Shown: positions 53,631-62,811 of the stretch, piece after piece
Numbering within the stretch: position 1 is the first letter of the stretch
Layout: each line of letters opens with the position of its first letter
NCBI RefSeq assembly: GCF_030517065.1
Contig: NZ_CP103950.1
Coordinates: 248,001-312,000, forward strand
Length of the DNA stretch: 64,000 nt
Reading direction: 5' to 3'
Source: Riemerella columbina
GTDB lineage: Bacteria > Bacteroidota > Bacteroidia > Flavobacteriales > Weeksellaceae
Program-made: the position numbers and the translations under genes
Notes under the pieces: model-generated
The model's database searches: none
Seen by the model: the letters and a program-made list of their open reading frames with translations, nothing else
Told to the model about the DNA's origin: nothing

Positions 53631-54845
53631 ATGTTAGAAAAAAAAGAACATTTATATGAAAAAGCCGTTTTGGTGGGCTTAATCACCAAAGACCAAGATG
53701 AGGACAAACTCACCGAATATTTAGATGAGTTGGAGTTCTTGGCTTATACCGCAGGGGCTACCGTGGAGAAGCGCTTCACGCAGAAGCTCTCCCAGCCAGA
53801 TTCCAGAACTTTTGTGGGCAAGGGTAAGATGGAGGAAATTAGGGATTTCGTAAAAGAACACGAAATCGGTACCCTGATCTTTGATGATGAACTTTCGCCC
53901 TCACAGTTGAAAAATTTGGAGCGAGAGATGGAGATCAAAATTTTAGACCGTACCAACCTTATTTTGGACATCTTTGCACAGCGGGCGCAGACTTCCTATG
54001 CCAGAACGCAGGTGGAGTTGGCTCAATATGAATACCTACTGCCACGCCTCACAAGGATGTGGACGCACTTAGAGCGCCAGCGTGGGGGAATCGGGATGAG
54101 AGGTCCAGGGGAAACCGAGATTGAAACCGACCGAAGAATCATCCGCGATAGAATTTCATTGCTTAAAGACAAGCTGAAAACCATAGATAAACAGATGGCA
54201 ACCCAGCGCAACAACCGTGGCAAAATGGTGCGAGCAGCGTTGGTGGGCTATACCAATGTGGGTAAATCTACGCTGATGAACGCCATTTCTAAATCCGAGG
54301 TTTTTGCCGAAAATAAACTCTTCGCTACGCTGGATACCACGGTGCGAAAGGTGGTTATTGGCAATTTGCCATTTTTGTTGACAGATACGGTGGGATTCAT
54401 TCGCAAGCTGCCTACACAGTTGGTGGAGAGCTTTAAATCTACGCTGGATGAGGTAAGAGAGGCGGATTTGCTCATTCATGTGGTGGATATTTCGCACGAA
54501 AGTTTTGAAGACCACATCGCCTCGGTTAATCAGATTTTGCAGGAAATAGAGGCGAACCAAAAGCCAACGATTATGATTTTTAACAAAATCGATGACTTTA
54601 CCTACGAGAAAAAAGATGAAGACGACCTGACCCCAAGCACCAAGAAAAATATCTCGCTGGAAGAATGGAAAAAAACATGGATGGCTAAATCCAAACACCC
54701 TACAGTGTTTATATCGGCGCTTACCAAGGAGAATTTTCCAGAGATGAAAAAACTCATCTATGATACCGTGCACGATATCCACATTTCCAGATTTCCGTAC
54801 AATGATTTCTTATTTCAATATTACGATAACGATGAGGAAGCGTAA
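53631..54845 (+). CDS. hflX: Ribosome-associated GTPase HflX
   Basis: GTPase that binds and rescues or splits ribosomes under stress. It has an N-terminal HflX domain with QPDSRTFVGKGKMEEI, a helical linker with RLTRMWTHLERQRGGIGMRGPGE, then the G domain: GYTNVGKST (G1), DTVGFIRKLP (G3) and NKID (G4). The ATG at 53631 (MLEKKEHLYEKAVLVGL) is preferred; an upstream in-frame start at 53577 would add 18 residues not expected in the family. The length is 404 residues. Confidence 0.95.
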   Translation: MLEKKEHLYEKAVLVGLITKDQDEDKLTEYLDELEFLAYTAGATVEKRFTQKLSQPDSRTFVGKGKMEEIRDFVKEHEIGTLIFDDELSPSQLKNLEREMEIKILDRTNLILDIFAQRAQTSYARTQVELAQYEYLLPRLTRMWTHLERQRGGIGMRGPGETEIETDRRIIRDRISLLKDKLKTIDKQMATQRNNRGKMVRAALVGYTNVGKSTLMNAISKSEVFAENKLFATLDTTVRKVVIGNLPFLLTDTVGFIRKLPTQLVESFKSTLDEVREADLLIHVVDISHESFEDHIASVNQILQEIEANQKPTIMIFNKIDDFTYEKKDEDDLTPSTKKNISLEEWKKTWMAKSKHPTVFISALTKENFPEMKKLIYDTVHDIHISRFPYNDFLFQYYDNDEEA

Positions 54846-54902
54846 GGCGGCTTGATGGCGATTTCAAGGTTGGGCGGAATGATTTCAGCATGATAATAGA
54901 CT

Positions 54903-55724
54903 ATGAAACCAGCACTAAAAATCATCATTTGGGGTTTTCTTTTTGCGGCGGCGTATGGCTTTGGGCAAAATTATAAAATGGTGTATGCCTTTGATATGAA
55001 GTATAACCCACAGCACGAGGGCATTCGGGAGTATATGGCATTGCTACAGCAAGGGCAAGAATCGGAGTTTTTGAATCAGAAATATGTGACCATAGACTCG
55101 CTGAACCGCCAAAATCCAAAGCAGAAACAATATATAACGCCACGCTATGCCGACATTGTCAAAAATACCGCCGAACCGCAAAAATCTCTATTTTACAAAG
55201 CACTTGATGGCTTTATTTATGAATTTCCGAAAACCATAGACCTCCAGTGGCAAATTCATCAAGAGAAAAAAGAAATTTTAAGCTATCAGTGTCAAAGGGC
55301 AACTGTGGATTATGGAGGCAGACATTGGGAAGCGTGGTTTTCTGATGGAATTCCGATTCACTCGGGGCCGTATGTGTTTAGAGGCTTACCAGGGCTGATT
55401 CTCGCTATTGCCGACCAAGAGGGCTATTTTAAATATCAGCTCATCTCCATAGAGCAACAGCCTGAAATCCGATGGGTAGAGCCTCAAGCGGTGATGGATG
55501 GGCAATTGGATAGACTCAATGAAGACCATTGGCATCGCATCATCCAAAGTTATTATGAAAACCCTCTGGCGAATTATAAACTCAACCAATGGAAGCTCTA
55601 CAAATTCGATGGTACCGCCTATCAGGAGCAAGATTATAGAGCTTTGGCTGACCAAATTCGGCAGGAACTCAAAAGAAAAAATAATCCGATAGAAAAAGAA
55701 TATCAGCTCACCACCGCAGACTAA
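54903..55724 (+). CDS. GLPGLI family protein
   Basis: A 273-residue secreted protein with a signal peptide (about 1-21, ending AYGFGQ) and the family motif in FRGLPGLILAIADQEGYFKYQL near residue 160. VDYGGRHWEAWFSDGIPIHSGP is also conserved in the copy at 21.8 kb (YGGRLWYAWFTMDIP). The function is unknown. The run of LKRKNNPIE at the end resembles the same tail in the other copy. alkD follows after 43 bases. Confidence 0.85.
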   Translation: MKPALKIIIWGFLFAAAYGFGQNYKMVYAFDMKYNPQHEGIREYMALLQQGQESEFLNQKYVTIDSLNRQNPKQKQYITPRYADIVKNTAEPQKSLFYKALDGFIYEFPKTIDLQWQIHQEKKEILSYQCQRATVDYGGRHWEAWFSDGIPIHSGPYVFRGLPGLILAIADQEGYFKYQLISIEQQPEIRWVEPQAVMDGQLDRLNEDHWHRIIQSYYENPLANYKLNQWKLYKFDGTAYQEQDYRALADQIRQELKRKNNPIEKEYQLTTAD

Positions 55725-55767
55725 GGCTGTGTTTTTCTGTGGTGATGAAAATATCAACCGAAAAAAA

Positions 55768-56502
55768 ATGGGACTTAACGAAGACATCATTCAAGCGCTA
55801 AACGATTTAGCGCAACCAGAAAAAGCGGCATTCTTTCCGCGTTTCTTTAAGACCGGCAAAGGCGAATACGCCGAGGGCGACCAGTTCATTGGGGTTACTG
55901 TACCAGACCAACGCCAAGTGGCAAAAGCCTATGGAAAAGCCATCAGTCTGCCAGAATTGAAGGCATTGCTCTATGCGCCCATTCACGAATATCGGCTGAC
56001 CGCTTTATTGATGTTGGTACAGAAATACGAAAAGACCAAAAATCCAGAAGAAAAAGCCGAGTTGGTGCAATTTTATTTGGACAATTTAGAACCCGTTAAC
56101 AATTGGGATTTGGTGGATAGCACGGCATACAAAATTTTAGGTCGACATTGTTTTGAAACTCAAAATCCCTCATCAATAGAGGCTTTGGCAGGTATAGACC
56201 ATTTATGGCGACAGCGTATTGCGGTGGTGGCAACGCTCCATTACATCAAAAAACAAAGTTTTGATTTGCCGTTGAGGATAATCCTAAAAAACCTCCAACA
56301 TTCCCACGACTTAATGCAAAAAGCCAACGGCTGGATGCTCCGCGAGATAGGCAAAAAAGATGAAAAAACTTTGGTTCAGTTTTTAGAAAAACACCACCAG
56401 CAAATGCCTCGCACCACGCTGAGGTATGCCATAGAAAAATTAGATGAACTCTTAAGACAAACTTTTTTAAAGAAACCGACCTATGGAACCGATCGTATTT
56501 AA
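55768..56502 (+). CDS. AlkD-like DNA alkylation repair protein
   Basis: HEAT-like-repeat protein of the AlkD DNA glycosylase family, which removes 3- and 7-alkylated purines. FIGVTVPDQRQVAKAYGK and NNWDLVDSTAYKILG are family motifs, the latter carrying the Trp and Asp that in AlkD contact the lesion. The ATG at 55768 is chosen because it gives the normal start (MGLNEDIIQAL) and a 244-residue protein. The 3' end overlaps the following DUF1905 gene by 20 bases. Confidence 0.88.
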   Translation: MGLNEDIIQALNDLAQPEKAAFFPRFFKTGKGEYAEGDQFIGVTVPDQRQVAKAYGKAISLPELKALLYAPIHEYRLTALLMLVQKYEKTKNPEEKAELVQFYLDNLEPVNNWDLVDSTAYKILGRHCFETQNPSSIEALAGIDHLWRQRIAVVATLHYIKKQSFDLPLRIILKNLQHSHDLMQKANGWMLREIGKKDEKTLVQFLEKHHQQMPRTTLRYAIEKLDELLRQTFLKKPTYGTDRI

Positions 56503-56953
56503 AGCCGAAATCAAGCAACACCAAAACCAAAACGCCGCCTATGTAGATTTTCCGTTTTCTGTGGAAGAAATCTTTGGGAAGAAAGGTCAAGTGAAGATCA
56601 AAGCCACCTTTGATAACCGAGTGGATTACCGTGGGAGCTTAGCCAAAATGGGCGGAACTTGCCATAGATTAGGGCTAACGCAAGAGGTCAGAGCGGCTTT
56701 GGGAAAAACCTTTGGAGATGAGGTTTCTGTGGTACTGGTGCAAGATTTGGAAGAGCGTGTGGTGGAAATTCCAGAAGATGTACAGCCGCTTTTTGATGCT
56801 GCACCCCAAGCCCGCACGATGTATGATGCCCTTTCTTATACCCACCGCAAAGAATTTATGCGATGGATTACTTCAGCAAAAAAGCCCGAAACCCGCGAGC
56901 GCCGAAAAGCCCAACTTATCGATTTGATTTTATCAGGAAAGAAAGGTGTTTAG
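56483..56953 (+). CDS. DUF1905 and YdeI/OmpD-associated domain protein
   Basis: A 156-residue protein with an N-terminal DUF1905 region (about 1-95: FKAEIKQHQNQNAAYVDFPF, GTCHRLGLTQEVRAALGK) and a C-terminal YdeI/OmpD-associated region (LSYTHRKEFMRWITSAKKPETRERR). The molecular function is unknown. It overlaps alkD by 20 bases and so is probably translated together with it, hinting at a shared stress context; that link is inferred only from position. Confidence 0.82.
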   Translation: MEPIVFKAEIKQHQNQNAAYVDFPFSVEEIFGKKGQVKIKATFDNRVDYRGSLAKMGGTCHRLGLTQEVRAALGKTFGDEVSVVLVQDLEERVVEIPEDVQPLFDAAPQARTMYDALSYTHRKEFMRWITSAKKPETRERRKAQLIDLILSGKKGV

Positions 56954-57033
56954 CGTTAGTTTTTGAGAAATATCCGCCTCCACGAAAGCGAAAATCAGGA
57001 TGAAATTAAGCCTTTCCATCGCTAAAAATGAGG

Positions 57034-57804
57034 TTACGAATTTCTTCTAATCTCATCTAAATGCTCCCAAATATCCGTTTTTTTGAGTTGCGGCAATTCT
57101 TGAAAATCTTCAGGGTGTTCGGCTTTGTATTGTTGCCAGATTTTATCATCTCTCTCACTGTAATAGTTGGGATATTGCCAGATGAATTTTTGTTTTTTAT
57201 CGCCTTGTTTGCGGTACATCAGTGCTAAGGCGGTTCCTACGGCGGCACCCATCAGATGCGATTGCCAAGAAACGCGGCTCGGTTCTTCTAAAGTTGAAAA
57301 AAGTTCTTCAGGGAAGATGCCCCAAATTAAACTGCCATAATAGAACGCCACCAATAGCGAGATGATGAGCAACTTGACATCCCAGCGGAAAACACCACTA
57401 AAAAACAGGAAAAATGCCAGCATATATACCAAGCCACTCGCTCCAATGATGCAGGAATAAACCGTTTCGCCAGTGTAGAGGTCTATTTGAGGCATCAGCC
57501 AGACCAAAAATTCGGTGGAGAACCAGCCTAAGGCAAAGATGGTGGAGGCTATTTTAGGGTAAAACTGATACAGTAAAAACATCAGAACGGCTAAGGGAAC
57601 CGAGTTGCCCCAAATATGATCTAAGCCATCGTGTAAAAATGGCGAGAAGAAAATGCCTTTCAGTCCTTGTGGTGTTAGCGGGATGAGAGCGCCTTGGCAA
57701 TTGCTAAAAAAACCGAAGGATTGTAATAGAAAAGTGCCCCATATGGCTAATAGCATTACGGTGGGCATCAGTATTGCGCGGATATGTATCGATTTAAATA
57801 TCAT
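57034..57804 (-). CDS. Rhomboid family intramembrane serine protease
   Basis: Membrane protease of about 256 residues with six hydrophobic segments. The catalytic Ser is in IGASGLVYML and the catalytic His in SWQSHLMGAAVG; DHIWGNSVPL is the family's L1/TM2 His-Asn motif. A soluble C-terminal tail follows (about 205-256). ATG 57804 is preferred over a start at 57840. It is transcribed divergently from the DUF3078 gene. Substrates are unknown. Confidence 0.9.
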   Translation of the reverse strand: MIFKSIHIRAILMPTVMLLAIWGTFLLQSFGFFSNCQGALIPLTPQGLKGIFFSPFLHDGLDHIWGNSVPLAVLMFLLYQFYPKIASTIFALGWFSTEFLVWLMPQIDLYTGETVYSCIIGASGLVYMLAFFLFFSGVFRWDVKLLIISLLVAFYYGSLIWGIFPEELFSTLEEPSRVSWQSHLMGAAVGTALALMYRKQGDKKQKFIWQYPNYYSERDDKIWQQYKAEHPEDFQELPQLKKTDIWEHLDEIRRNS

Positions 57805-57888
57805 AAGTTTCAATCCCCACAAATGCTTTGCCAAGACCAAAAGCTTGTAAATAATGTCGGTTTATTTTCAAAAGTAGAAATTCTGTCC

Positions 57889-57896
57889 TATTTTTG
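57889..57896 (+). promoter_or_regulatory. -7 box of the DUF3078 gene
   Basis: TATTTTTG matches TAnnTTTG and ends 26 bases before the ATG at 57923. The -33 element is weak. Confidence 0.5.
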
Positions 57897-57922
57897 CAGT
57901 TGATTTAAACGATGCCTCTCAG

Positions 57923-59056
57923 ATGAATCCATATTTACTTTTATTGTTCTCTTGCTTGTTGGGTACGCTGGTGCAGGCACAGCGCTTGCCCTCGAAAAAG
58001 TTCATAGATTCCATAGCCCAACAGCGGTGGGAGCAACAAACTTTGAGTATAGACAGCCTCAGCCGCTTGACTTTGCATCCTTTAAAAACCAAGGCTGTTG
58101 ATACGCTGATGCCCCCCAACGAGGGGATGATAGAAGTGATCAAAGAAGAGCCTCCCGTTACGCCTTACCATTTCCTCAAAATGAAAACACCCCAAAAATG
58201 GTTCTTCTGGGGACAGAATAATATTGAATTTAACCAATCCAGCTTTTCGAATTGGAATGCGGGCGGGAACAACAGCATCGGCATTATTGCCAAGTTGGAT
58301 TACAATATTTCGTATAAGAAAAACGAGCATTATTGGGAGAACATCATCAAAATGGGTTATGGTTTTAACTCCACCCAAGGGCAATCATCAAGGAAAACCG
58401 AGGATTACCTTAACATTATGAGCAACTACGGCTATGAGATTGGCAAGAATTATTATCTCTCCACGGGCATTCAACTTTTAACTCAGTTTATGCCGGGGTA
58501 TAATTACAGCGCTACGCCTGATCCTTCTTATGCAGATCGCATTTCTAAATTTATGGCACCAGGGTATTTTAATGCAGGGGTGGGTATTTCCTACAATCCT
58601 AATAAAAATTTCCAAGCGATATTCCGACCTGCCAATGCCAAGCTGACCTTTGTTTTAGATAAAGACCTCCAGCGCAAAGACCGCTATGGTTTGGAGCGAG
58701 ATGGGCAAAGTTTAAGGGCAGAGTTGGGGGCGATGCTCACGCTTTTGTATAGAATACAACTGTATAAAGATATTTTGTTCACCAGCCGATTGGGGCTTTT
58801 TACCAACTATTTGGAGCATATGGAGCGCGTGGATGTGAATTATAACGGCACCATAGACCTTAAGTTTAACCAATTCATTTCCACAACTTTTAATATCAAC
58901 CTGCTCTACGACCATGACCAAATCCAGCGCGTACAGCTCAAGCAAACCCTTGGTGTTGGGTTTTTGTATAATTTTGGGGTAGATGAAAAGAAAAAAGCCC
59001 CGAAGAAAAAAAATAAACTCAAACCTTTCATTTTAAAACCGATAGAAGTCTTATGA
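57923..59056 (+). CDS. DUF3078 family secreted protein
   Basis: A 377-residue protein with a signal peptide (about 1-19, ending TLVQAQ) and the DUF3078 core: WGQNNIEFNQSSFSNWNAGGNNS, LDYNISYKKNEHYWENIIKMGYG and VGFLYNFG near the end. The repeated amphipathic strands suggest an outer-membrane barrel. The last 25 residues are Lys-rich (KKKAPKKKNK). The function is unknown. It overlaps tatD by 4 bases, so it probably heads a DUF3078-tatD-tcdA-rnpA unit. Confidence 0.85.
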   Translation: MNPYLLLLFSCLLGTLVQAQRLPSKKFIDSIAQQRWEQQTLSIDSLSRLTLHPLKTKAVDTLMPPNEGMIEVIKEEPPVTPYHFLKMKTPQKWFFWGQNNIEFNQSSFSNWNAGGNNSIGIIAKLDYNISYKKNEHYWENIIKMGYGFNSTQGQSSRKTEDYLNIMSNYGYEIGKNYYLSTGIQLLTQFMPGYNYSATPDPSYADRISKFMAPGYFNAGVGISYNPNKNFQAIFRPANAKLTFVLDKDLQRKDRYGLERDGQSLRAELGAMLTLLYRIQLYKDILFTSRLGLFTNYLEHMERVDVNYNGTIDLKFNQFISTTFNINLLYDHDQIQRVQLKQTLGVGFLYNFGVDEKKKAPKKKNKLKPFILKPIEVL

Positions 59057-59679
59057 TGTTTAATGCTCACCACCACGATTTAGGAGCGTTGGGGATTTAT
59101 AACCTCCCATTGCGGACGGAAGTATTACCGTCTTATTACTCCATAGGCTTGCACCCAGCAAAGGTCACGACAGACTACGCCAAAGCCTTACCTCAACTTT
59201 TGGAGTTAGCCGAATTCCCAGAATGTGTAGCCATTGGTGAGTGTGGGTTAGATGGTTTAGTGGAGGTACCGGAGGCACTTCAAGAGGAGGCTTTTAAAGC
59301 CCAAATAGCCATAGCTGAACAGTTGCAAAAACCACTGATAATCCATTGTGTAAAGCGCTATTACGAGGTGGCTAAACTCTGCGAAAACCTTAAAGTGCCT
59401 GTTGTTTTCCACGGTTTTAATAAAAATGAAACCATTGCCGAGATGCTTTTAGAAAAAGGCTATTATTTGTCGTTTGGCAAGGCACTACTGAATACGGAAA
59501 CATTGCAGGAAACTTTTAAGAAAACGCCCATAGAGCGTCTGTTTTTAGAAACCGATGCTGCCAAAGTGGACTTGTCAGAAATTTATTATACCGCAGCGAC
59601 TTTAAAGCAAATGAGCGTGACAGGGCTGGAGCGGCAGATTTTGGCTAATGTGAACACTGTTTTTAATCTGAATTTATGA
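59053..59679 (+). CDS. TatD-family metal-dependent hydrolase
   Basis: A 208-residue member of the TatD DNase/phosphohydrolase family, somewhat shorter than the 260-residue standard. NAHHHD at the start, YSIGLHPAK, AIGECGLDGL, LIIHCVKRYYEV, VVFHGFNK and LFLETDA supply the expected metal ligands. It may act as a DNA exonuclease. It starts inside the end of the DUF3078 gene and its stop overlaps the tcdA start by 4 bases. Confidence 0.88.
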   Translation: MMFNAHHHDLGALGIYNLPLRTEVLPSYYSIGLHPAKVTTDYAKALPQLLELAEFPECVAIGECGLDGLVEVPEALQEEAFKAQIAIAEQLQKPLIIHCVKRYYEVAKLCENLKVPVVFHGFNKNETIAEMLLEKGYYLSFGKALLNTETLQETFKKTPIERLFLETDAAKVDLSEIYYTAATLKQMSVTGLERQILANVNTVFNLNL

Positions 59680-60398
59680 TAGAACACTGGCAAGAGAGAA
59701 CAGAATTGCTTTTAAAAACCGAGGGCGTAGAGCGTTTGGAAGCTGCTTCGGTATTGGTGGTTGGCTTGGGTGGCGTGGGCTCTTTTGCGGCGGAATTTTT
59801 GGCGCGTGCTGGCGTGGGGCATCTCACCATTATTGACGGAGATGAGGTGGATATCACCAATGTTAATCGGCAGTTGCCCGCATTGCGCTCCACGGTGGGA
59901 CAGCCCAAAGTAGAGGTGGTGGCAGCCCGATTGTTGGATATCAACCCTCAGCTTCAGTTGACTGCCATCAACGAATTTTTAACGCCAGAACGCATGGAGG
60001 AAATCATCACGGCGCAGCCTTTCCACTATATTTTGGATTGTATAGACAGTGTTTCGCCTAAGATTGCGCTAATCAAAGCGGCAAAGCGTCATAAAGTAAA
60101 GATTATCAGTGCTATGGGGGCTGGCGGAAAAACAGATCCTGCCCAAGTGGTGGTGCGGGATATTAGCAAAACCAAAAATTGCTTTTTAGCTAAGCAAGTA
60201 CGAAAAAGATTGAGAAAAGACCACATCAATAAAGGGGTGAAGTGCGTATTTTCCACAGAACTCCAAAAAGAAGACAGCCTAAAACTGACTGATGGCACGC
60301 ATTATAAACGCTCGTTTTATGGAACGGTGAGTTTTATGCCAGCACTATTTGGGCTCTATGCTGCGGCTACGGTCATTAACTATTTAACAAAACCTTGA
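59676..60398 (+). CDS. tcdA: tRNA threonylcarbamoyladenosine dehydratase TcdA
   Basis: E1-like enzyme that uses ATP to cyclise t6A37 in tRNA to ct6A. The nucleotide-binding loop GLGGVGSFAAEFLARAGVG, the following IIDGDEVDITNVNRQ, and DCIDSVSPKIALI with GAGGKTDPAQVVVRDI are diagnostic. The length is 240 residues. It overlaps tatD by 4 bases, and its TGA stop overlaps the rnpA ATG (TGATG at 60396-60400). Confidence 0.93.
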   Translation: MIEHWQERTELLLKTEGVERLEAASVLVVGLGGVGSFAAEFLARAGVGHLTIIDGDEVDITNVNRQLPALRSTVGQPKVEVVAARLLDINPQLQLTAINEFLTPERMEEIITAQPFHYILDCIDSVSPKIALIKAAKRHKVKIISAMGAGGKTDPAQVVVRDISKTKNCFLAKQVRKRLRKDHINKGVKCVFSTELQKEDSLKLTDGTHYKRSFYGTVSFMPALFGLYAAATVINYLTKP

Positions 60399-60751
60399 TG
60401 CTCAACCAAAAATTTTATCCTCAAGAAAAACTCAAATCTAAGACACAAATTCGGTTGCTTTTTGAACAAGGGCAGTGGACTTCTTGTGGCAACCTCCGTG
60501 TGATTGCGCGCGCTGTTGATGAGGGAGAACAACCGAAAGTAGGCGTTTCGGTTTCTAAAAAATATTTTAAAAGAGCCGTGGATAGAAACCGCATTAAGCG
60601 TTTGTTGAGAGAATGCTACCGCCGACACAAAGCGGCATACCGAGACCAATTTGGACACCACGCTCACACGATGCTCTTCTGGACTTCGTATGAGATGCCT
60701 CAAAATTACCAAGAAATGGAGCGTACTTTTCTAAAACTTTGCTCGGAATAA
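60398..60751 (+). CDS. rnpA: Ribonuclease P protein component
   Basis: Small basic protein cofactor of RNase P. The RNR signature is present as KRAVDRNRIKRLLRECYRR, and KSKTQIRLLFEQG near the N-terminus is typical. It has 117 residues from the ATG at 60398, which overlaps the tcdA stop codon. rnpA is usually next to rpmH and yidC; here it is at the end of a tatD-tcdA unit. It converges with the minus-strand gene at 60753, with one base between the stops. Confidence 0.93.
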   Translation: MLNQKFYPQEKLKSKTQIRLLFEQGQWTSCGNLRVIARAVDEGEQPKVGVSVSKKYFKRAVDRNRIKRLLRECYRRHKAAYRDQFGHHAHTMLFWTSYEMPQNYQEMERTFLKLCSE

Positions 60752-60752
60752 T

Positions 60753-62270
60753 TTAAGCTTTGCCAGCGCGAAGCGCTTTTACTTCTTGTATTTTCTCCTC
60801 AAAATAAGCCGTTTTTTCAGGGTGTTTCTCCTTTAAAATTTCATAGGCCTCTATCCCTTTGCTAAAGAGGTGTTGCTCTACATAGAGGTTGGCAAGGGTT
60901 TCTGTCATCAGGTGCGAAATGTCATCGCCTTTGTCCTTAATAACGAATTCTTTTTCTTCCTTTACGCTGTTTTTTTCGTTTTTAGAAATGGTAGGATTGG
61001 TTTCTATAAATTTCTCAATAATTTGGGCTTTTTTATTCTCTGTCTCTTCGGTATTGGTGGCTTTGTCTTCTTCTCTATCGATTTTGAGCCAATTTTGCCA
61101 AGTATCAATAAATGAAGAAACATTGCTTTCCTTAGGTTGGACATCGGATAAATTGGTTGAGGTATCCTCTGATTTTGGCGTTTCGGTGGTTTCCTCTAAT
61201 TTACCCAAATGAGGGCTGAAGAAGGAGACATCAATCACTTGGCGCTCCTCTATTTTTTGAGGTTGGGGTTCTTCTATTTTTGGTGGTGCAGGCTTTGCCG
61301 AAGGCGCTGTTTTTTTGCCGATAAGGGCATCAGGCGTTTGGATTTCAACCTGCATCGGTTTCCACGCGGTAGGAGTGTCAGCGGTTGTGTTTTCGTGTTC
61401 TTCTACTGCGGTAGGGGTTTCTTTTGCGTGATTATCCACCATGATTTCCGTTTCGTTGGTTTGAGGTAAAGCCTCGGTGATTTCTGGCTGCGGTGGGGTT
61501 GGTGTTTTAAATTTAATGTGAGGGAGAAAAGCCTCCATTTGCTGAAAACTGAGCTCTATTTCTTCATTTTCTGAAGCCTCGGTTTCTGTATTTGCTACTT
61601 CTTCCGAAGTTGGAATTTCTTCGGTTTGAGGTTGCGTGGTTTCTGGTTTTGGCGTTGTTTCTATTGGGTTAAAATCAACGGTTGGACTGGAAATATCCGA
61701 AATATTTTCGGTTGCCGAGGTATTGATTTCTGTGACTTCTTCCGAAGTTGAATTTTCTTCGGTTTTGTGGTCTGTATTTTTTACTTTATTTTCTATTTCT
61801 TGCGTTTCTATTGGTTGAGGCAAAACCTCATCAATAGGCGGTTGCGCAAGGTTTTCATCGTGTTGTGGCAGAGCATCATCAAGGTTGTTCACTTGGAGTT
61901 CTTCTTCCTCTACGATAATGCCTGTTGCTTCTTCTTGTGGCTTGGCAGTTAGCGGCGTGGCAACTTCTGATGAAACGGCCTCAGGAGCGGTTACAGCGGT
62001 ATTTTCAAGCTGTGGTTTAATGGAAGGTTCGTTTTTTTTGTGGCGCCCTACAATCAGTTGGTATAGGATTTTTTTGTCTGTGGTGTAAGCTGCCGTTTCG
62101 GAAAGCATAGGTTGATAGAGTTCTGGCTGAAACTGGTGAACACCAATCAGTTTGAGCGCCCGCAGGGACTGCAGATAGGGATAATGATCCAGCTCCTTTT
62201 GCAAGAGGTCTAAATCTTCTTGTTGGAGGTTTTGGGGCTGTTTTATCAATTCTAAAATTCGTGTCTTCAT
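60753..62270 (-). CDS. Long acidic protein with folded ends and disordered centre, function unknown
   Basis: A 505-residue protein with no signal peptide. Residues 1-85 look folded and helical (LELIKQPQNLQQEDLDLLQ, HYPYLQSLRALKL). About 90-395 are low-complexity, dominated by Glu, Thr, Pro, Gln and Asn. The last 65 residues form a TPR-like helical pair (LANLYVEQHLFSKGIEAYEILKEKHPEK). I do not recognise a named family. It lies 3 bases after lptE, so it may be co-transcribed with it. Its codon use looks like that of its neighbours. Confidence 0.75.
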   Translation of the reverse strand: MKTRILELIKQPQNLQQEDLDLLQKELDHYPYLQSLRALKLIGVHQFQPELYQPMLSETAAYTTDKKILYQLIVGRHKKNEPSIKPQLENTAVTAPEAVSSEVATPLTAKPQEEATGIIVEEEELQVNNLDDALPQHDENLAQPPIDEVLPQPIETQEIENKVKNTDHKTEENSTSEEVTEINTSATENISDISSPTVDFNPIETTPKPETTQPQTEEIPTSEEVANTETEASENEEIELSFQQMEAFLPHIKFKTPTPPQPEITEALPQTNETEIMVDNHAKETPTAVEEHENTTADTPTAWKPMQVEIQTPDALIGKKTAPSAKPAPPKIEEPQPQKIEERQVIDVSFFSPHLGKLEETTETPKSEDTSTNLSDVQPKESNVSSFIDTWQNWLKIDREEDKATNTEETENKKAQIIEKFIETNPTISKNEKNSVKEEKEFVIKDKGDDISHLMTETLANLYVEQHLFSKGIEAYEILKEKHPEKTAYFEEKIQEVKALRAGKA

Positions 62271-62273
62271 AAT

Positions 62274-62801
62274 TTACCAGTTAGCAACAATATCATTAAA
62301 AATTTTATTGATAATCCTTTCATTAACGAGTTTTACCTGTGAGGCTTCTATTTGTGTGATGTCTAACTCACTACTGTAGGTGGCTTCATCGGTATAGGTT
62401 CTATCAAAGTTAAGTTTGGGGTCTATGGCGTTTTCGTAGTGGACTTTTACGGTAATCACCAATTTGTTCTGTGCCGCTTGTACAATGCCGCCCTGAGCCT
62501 CCACTCCAGAAGTGATGGTGGTAGGCTCGTTAAGGCGGTAGTCTGTGATTTCCCCTTCGATCAGCAAATCTGGATTTTGGTTGGTGCCTTTAAGCGTGGT
62601 TCTTTGTAGAAAGCGGTTTTGTAATTCTATGGTGAACTGTTGGCTTAAGTCGGGATTAACCAAAGCGGCATTATTCGGGAAGTTTTTAATCTGTATGGTG
62701 CGCATCTCTGGCGTTAGTGAGTTTCCTGTAAAGCTATAACAAGAAACCAAGAGCCACAGCGCGCCGAATATACCGCAGATGGAAAGGGAAGGTCTGAGCA
62801 T
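62274..62801 (-). CDS. lptE: LptE-like LPS assembly lipoprotein
   Basis: A 175-residue lipoprotein. The lipobox LLVSC puts the lipidated Cys near residue 21, followed by YSFTGNSLTPEMRTIQIKNFPN, the standard start of Bacteroidetes LptE-family proteins. LptE plugs LptD in the outer membrane during LPS export. The remaining sequence is beta-rich. It is downstream of a membrane protein gene (10-base gap) and of the sigma-54-type regulator, a gene arrangement seen in related genomes. Confidence 0.85.
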   Translation of the reverse strand: MLRPSLSICGIFGALWLLVSCYSFTGNSLTPEMRTIQIKNFPNNAALVNPDLSQQFTIELQNRFLQRTTLKGTNQNPDLLIEGEITDYRLNEPTTITSGVEAQGGIVQAAQNKLVITVKVHYENAIDPKLNFDRTYTDEATYSSELDITQIEASQVKLVNERIINKIFNDIVANW

Positions 62802-62811
62802 AATTTATATT

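Noticed and set aside
60870-62088. Several plus-strand open frames opposite the acidic protein gene
   Set aside because: They are by-products of the low-complexity Glu/Thr-rich coding sequence on the other strand and lack protein-like features.
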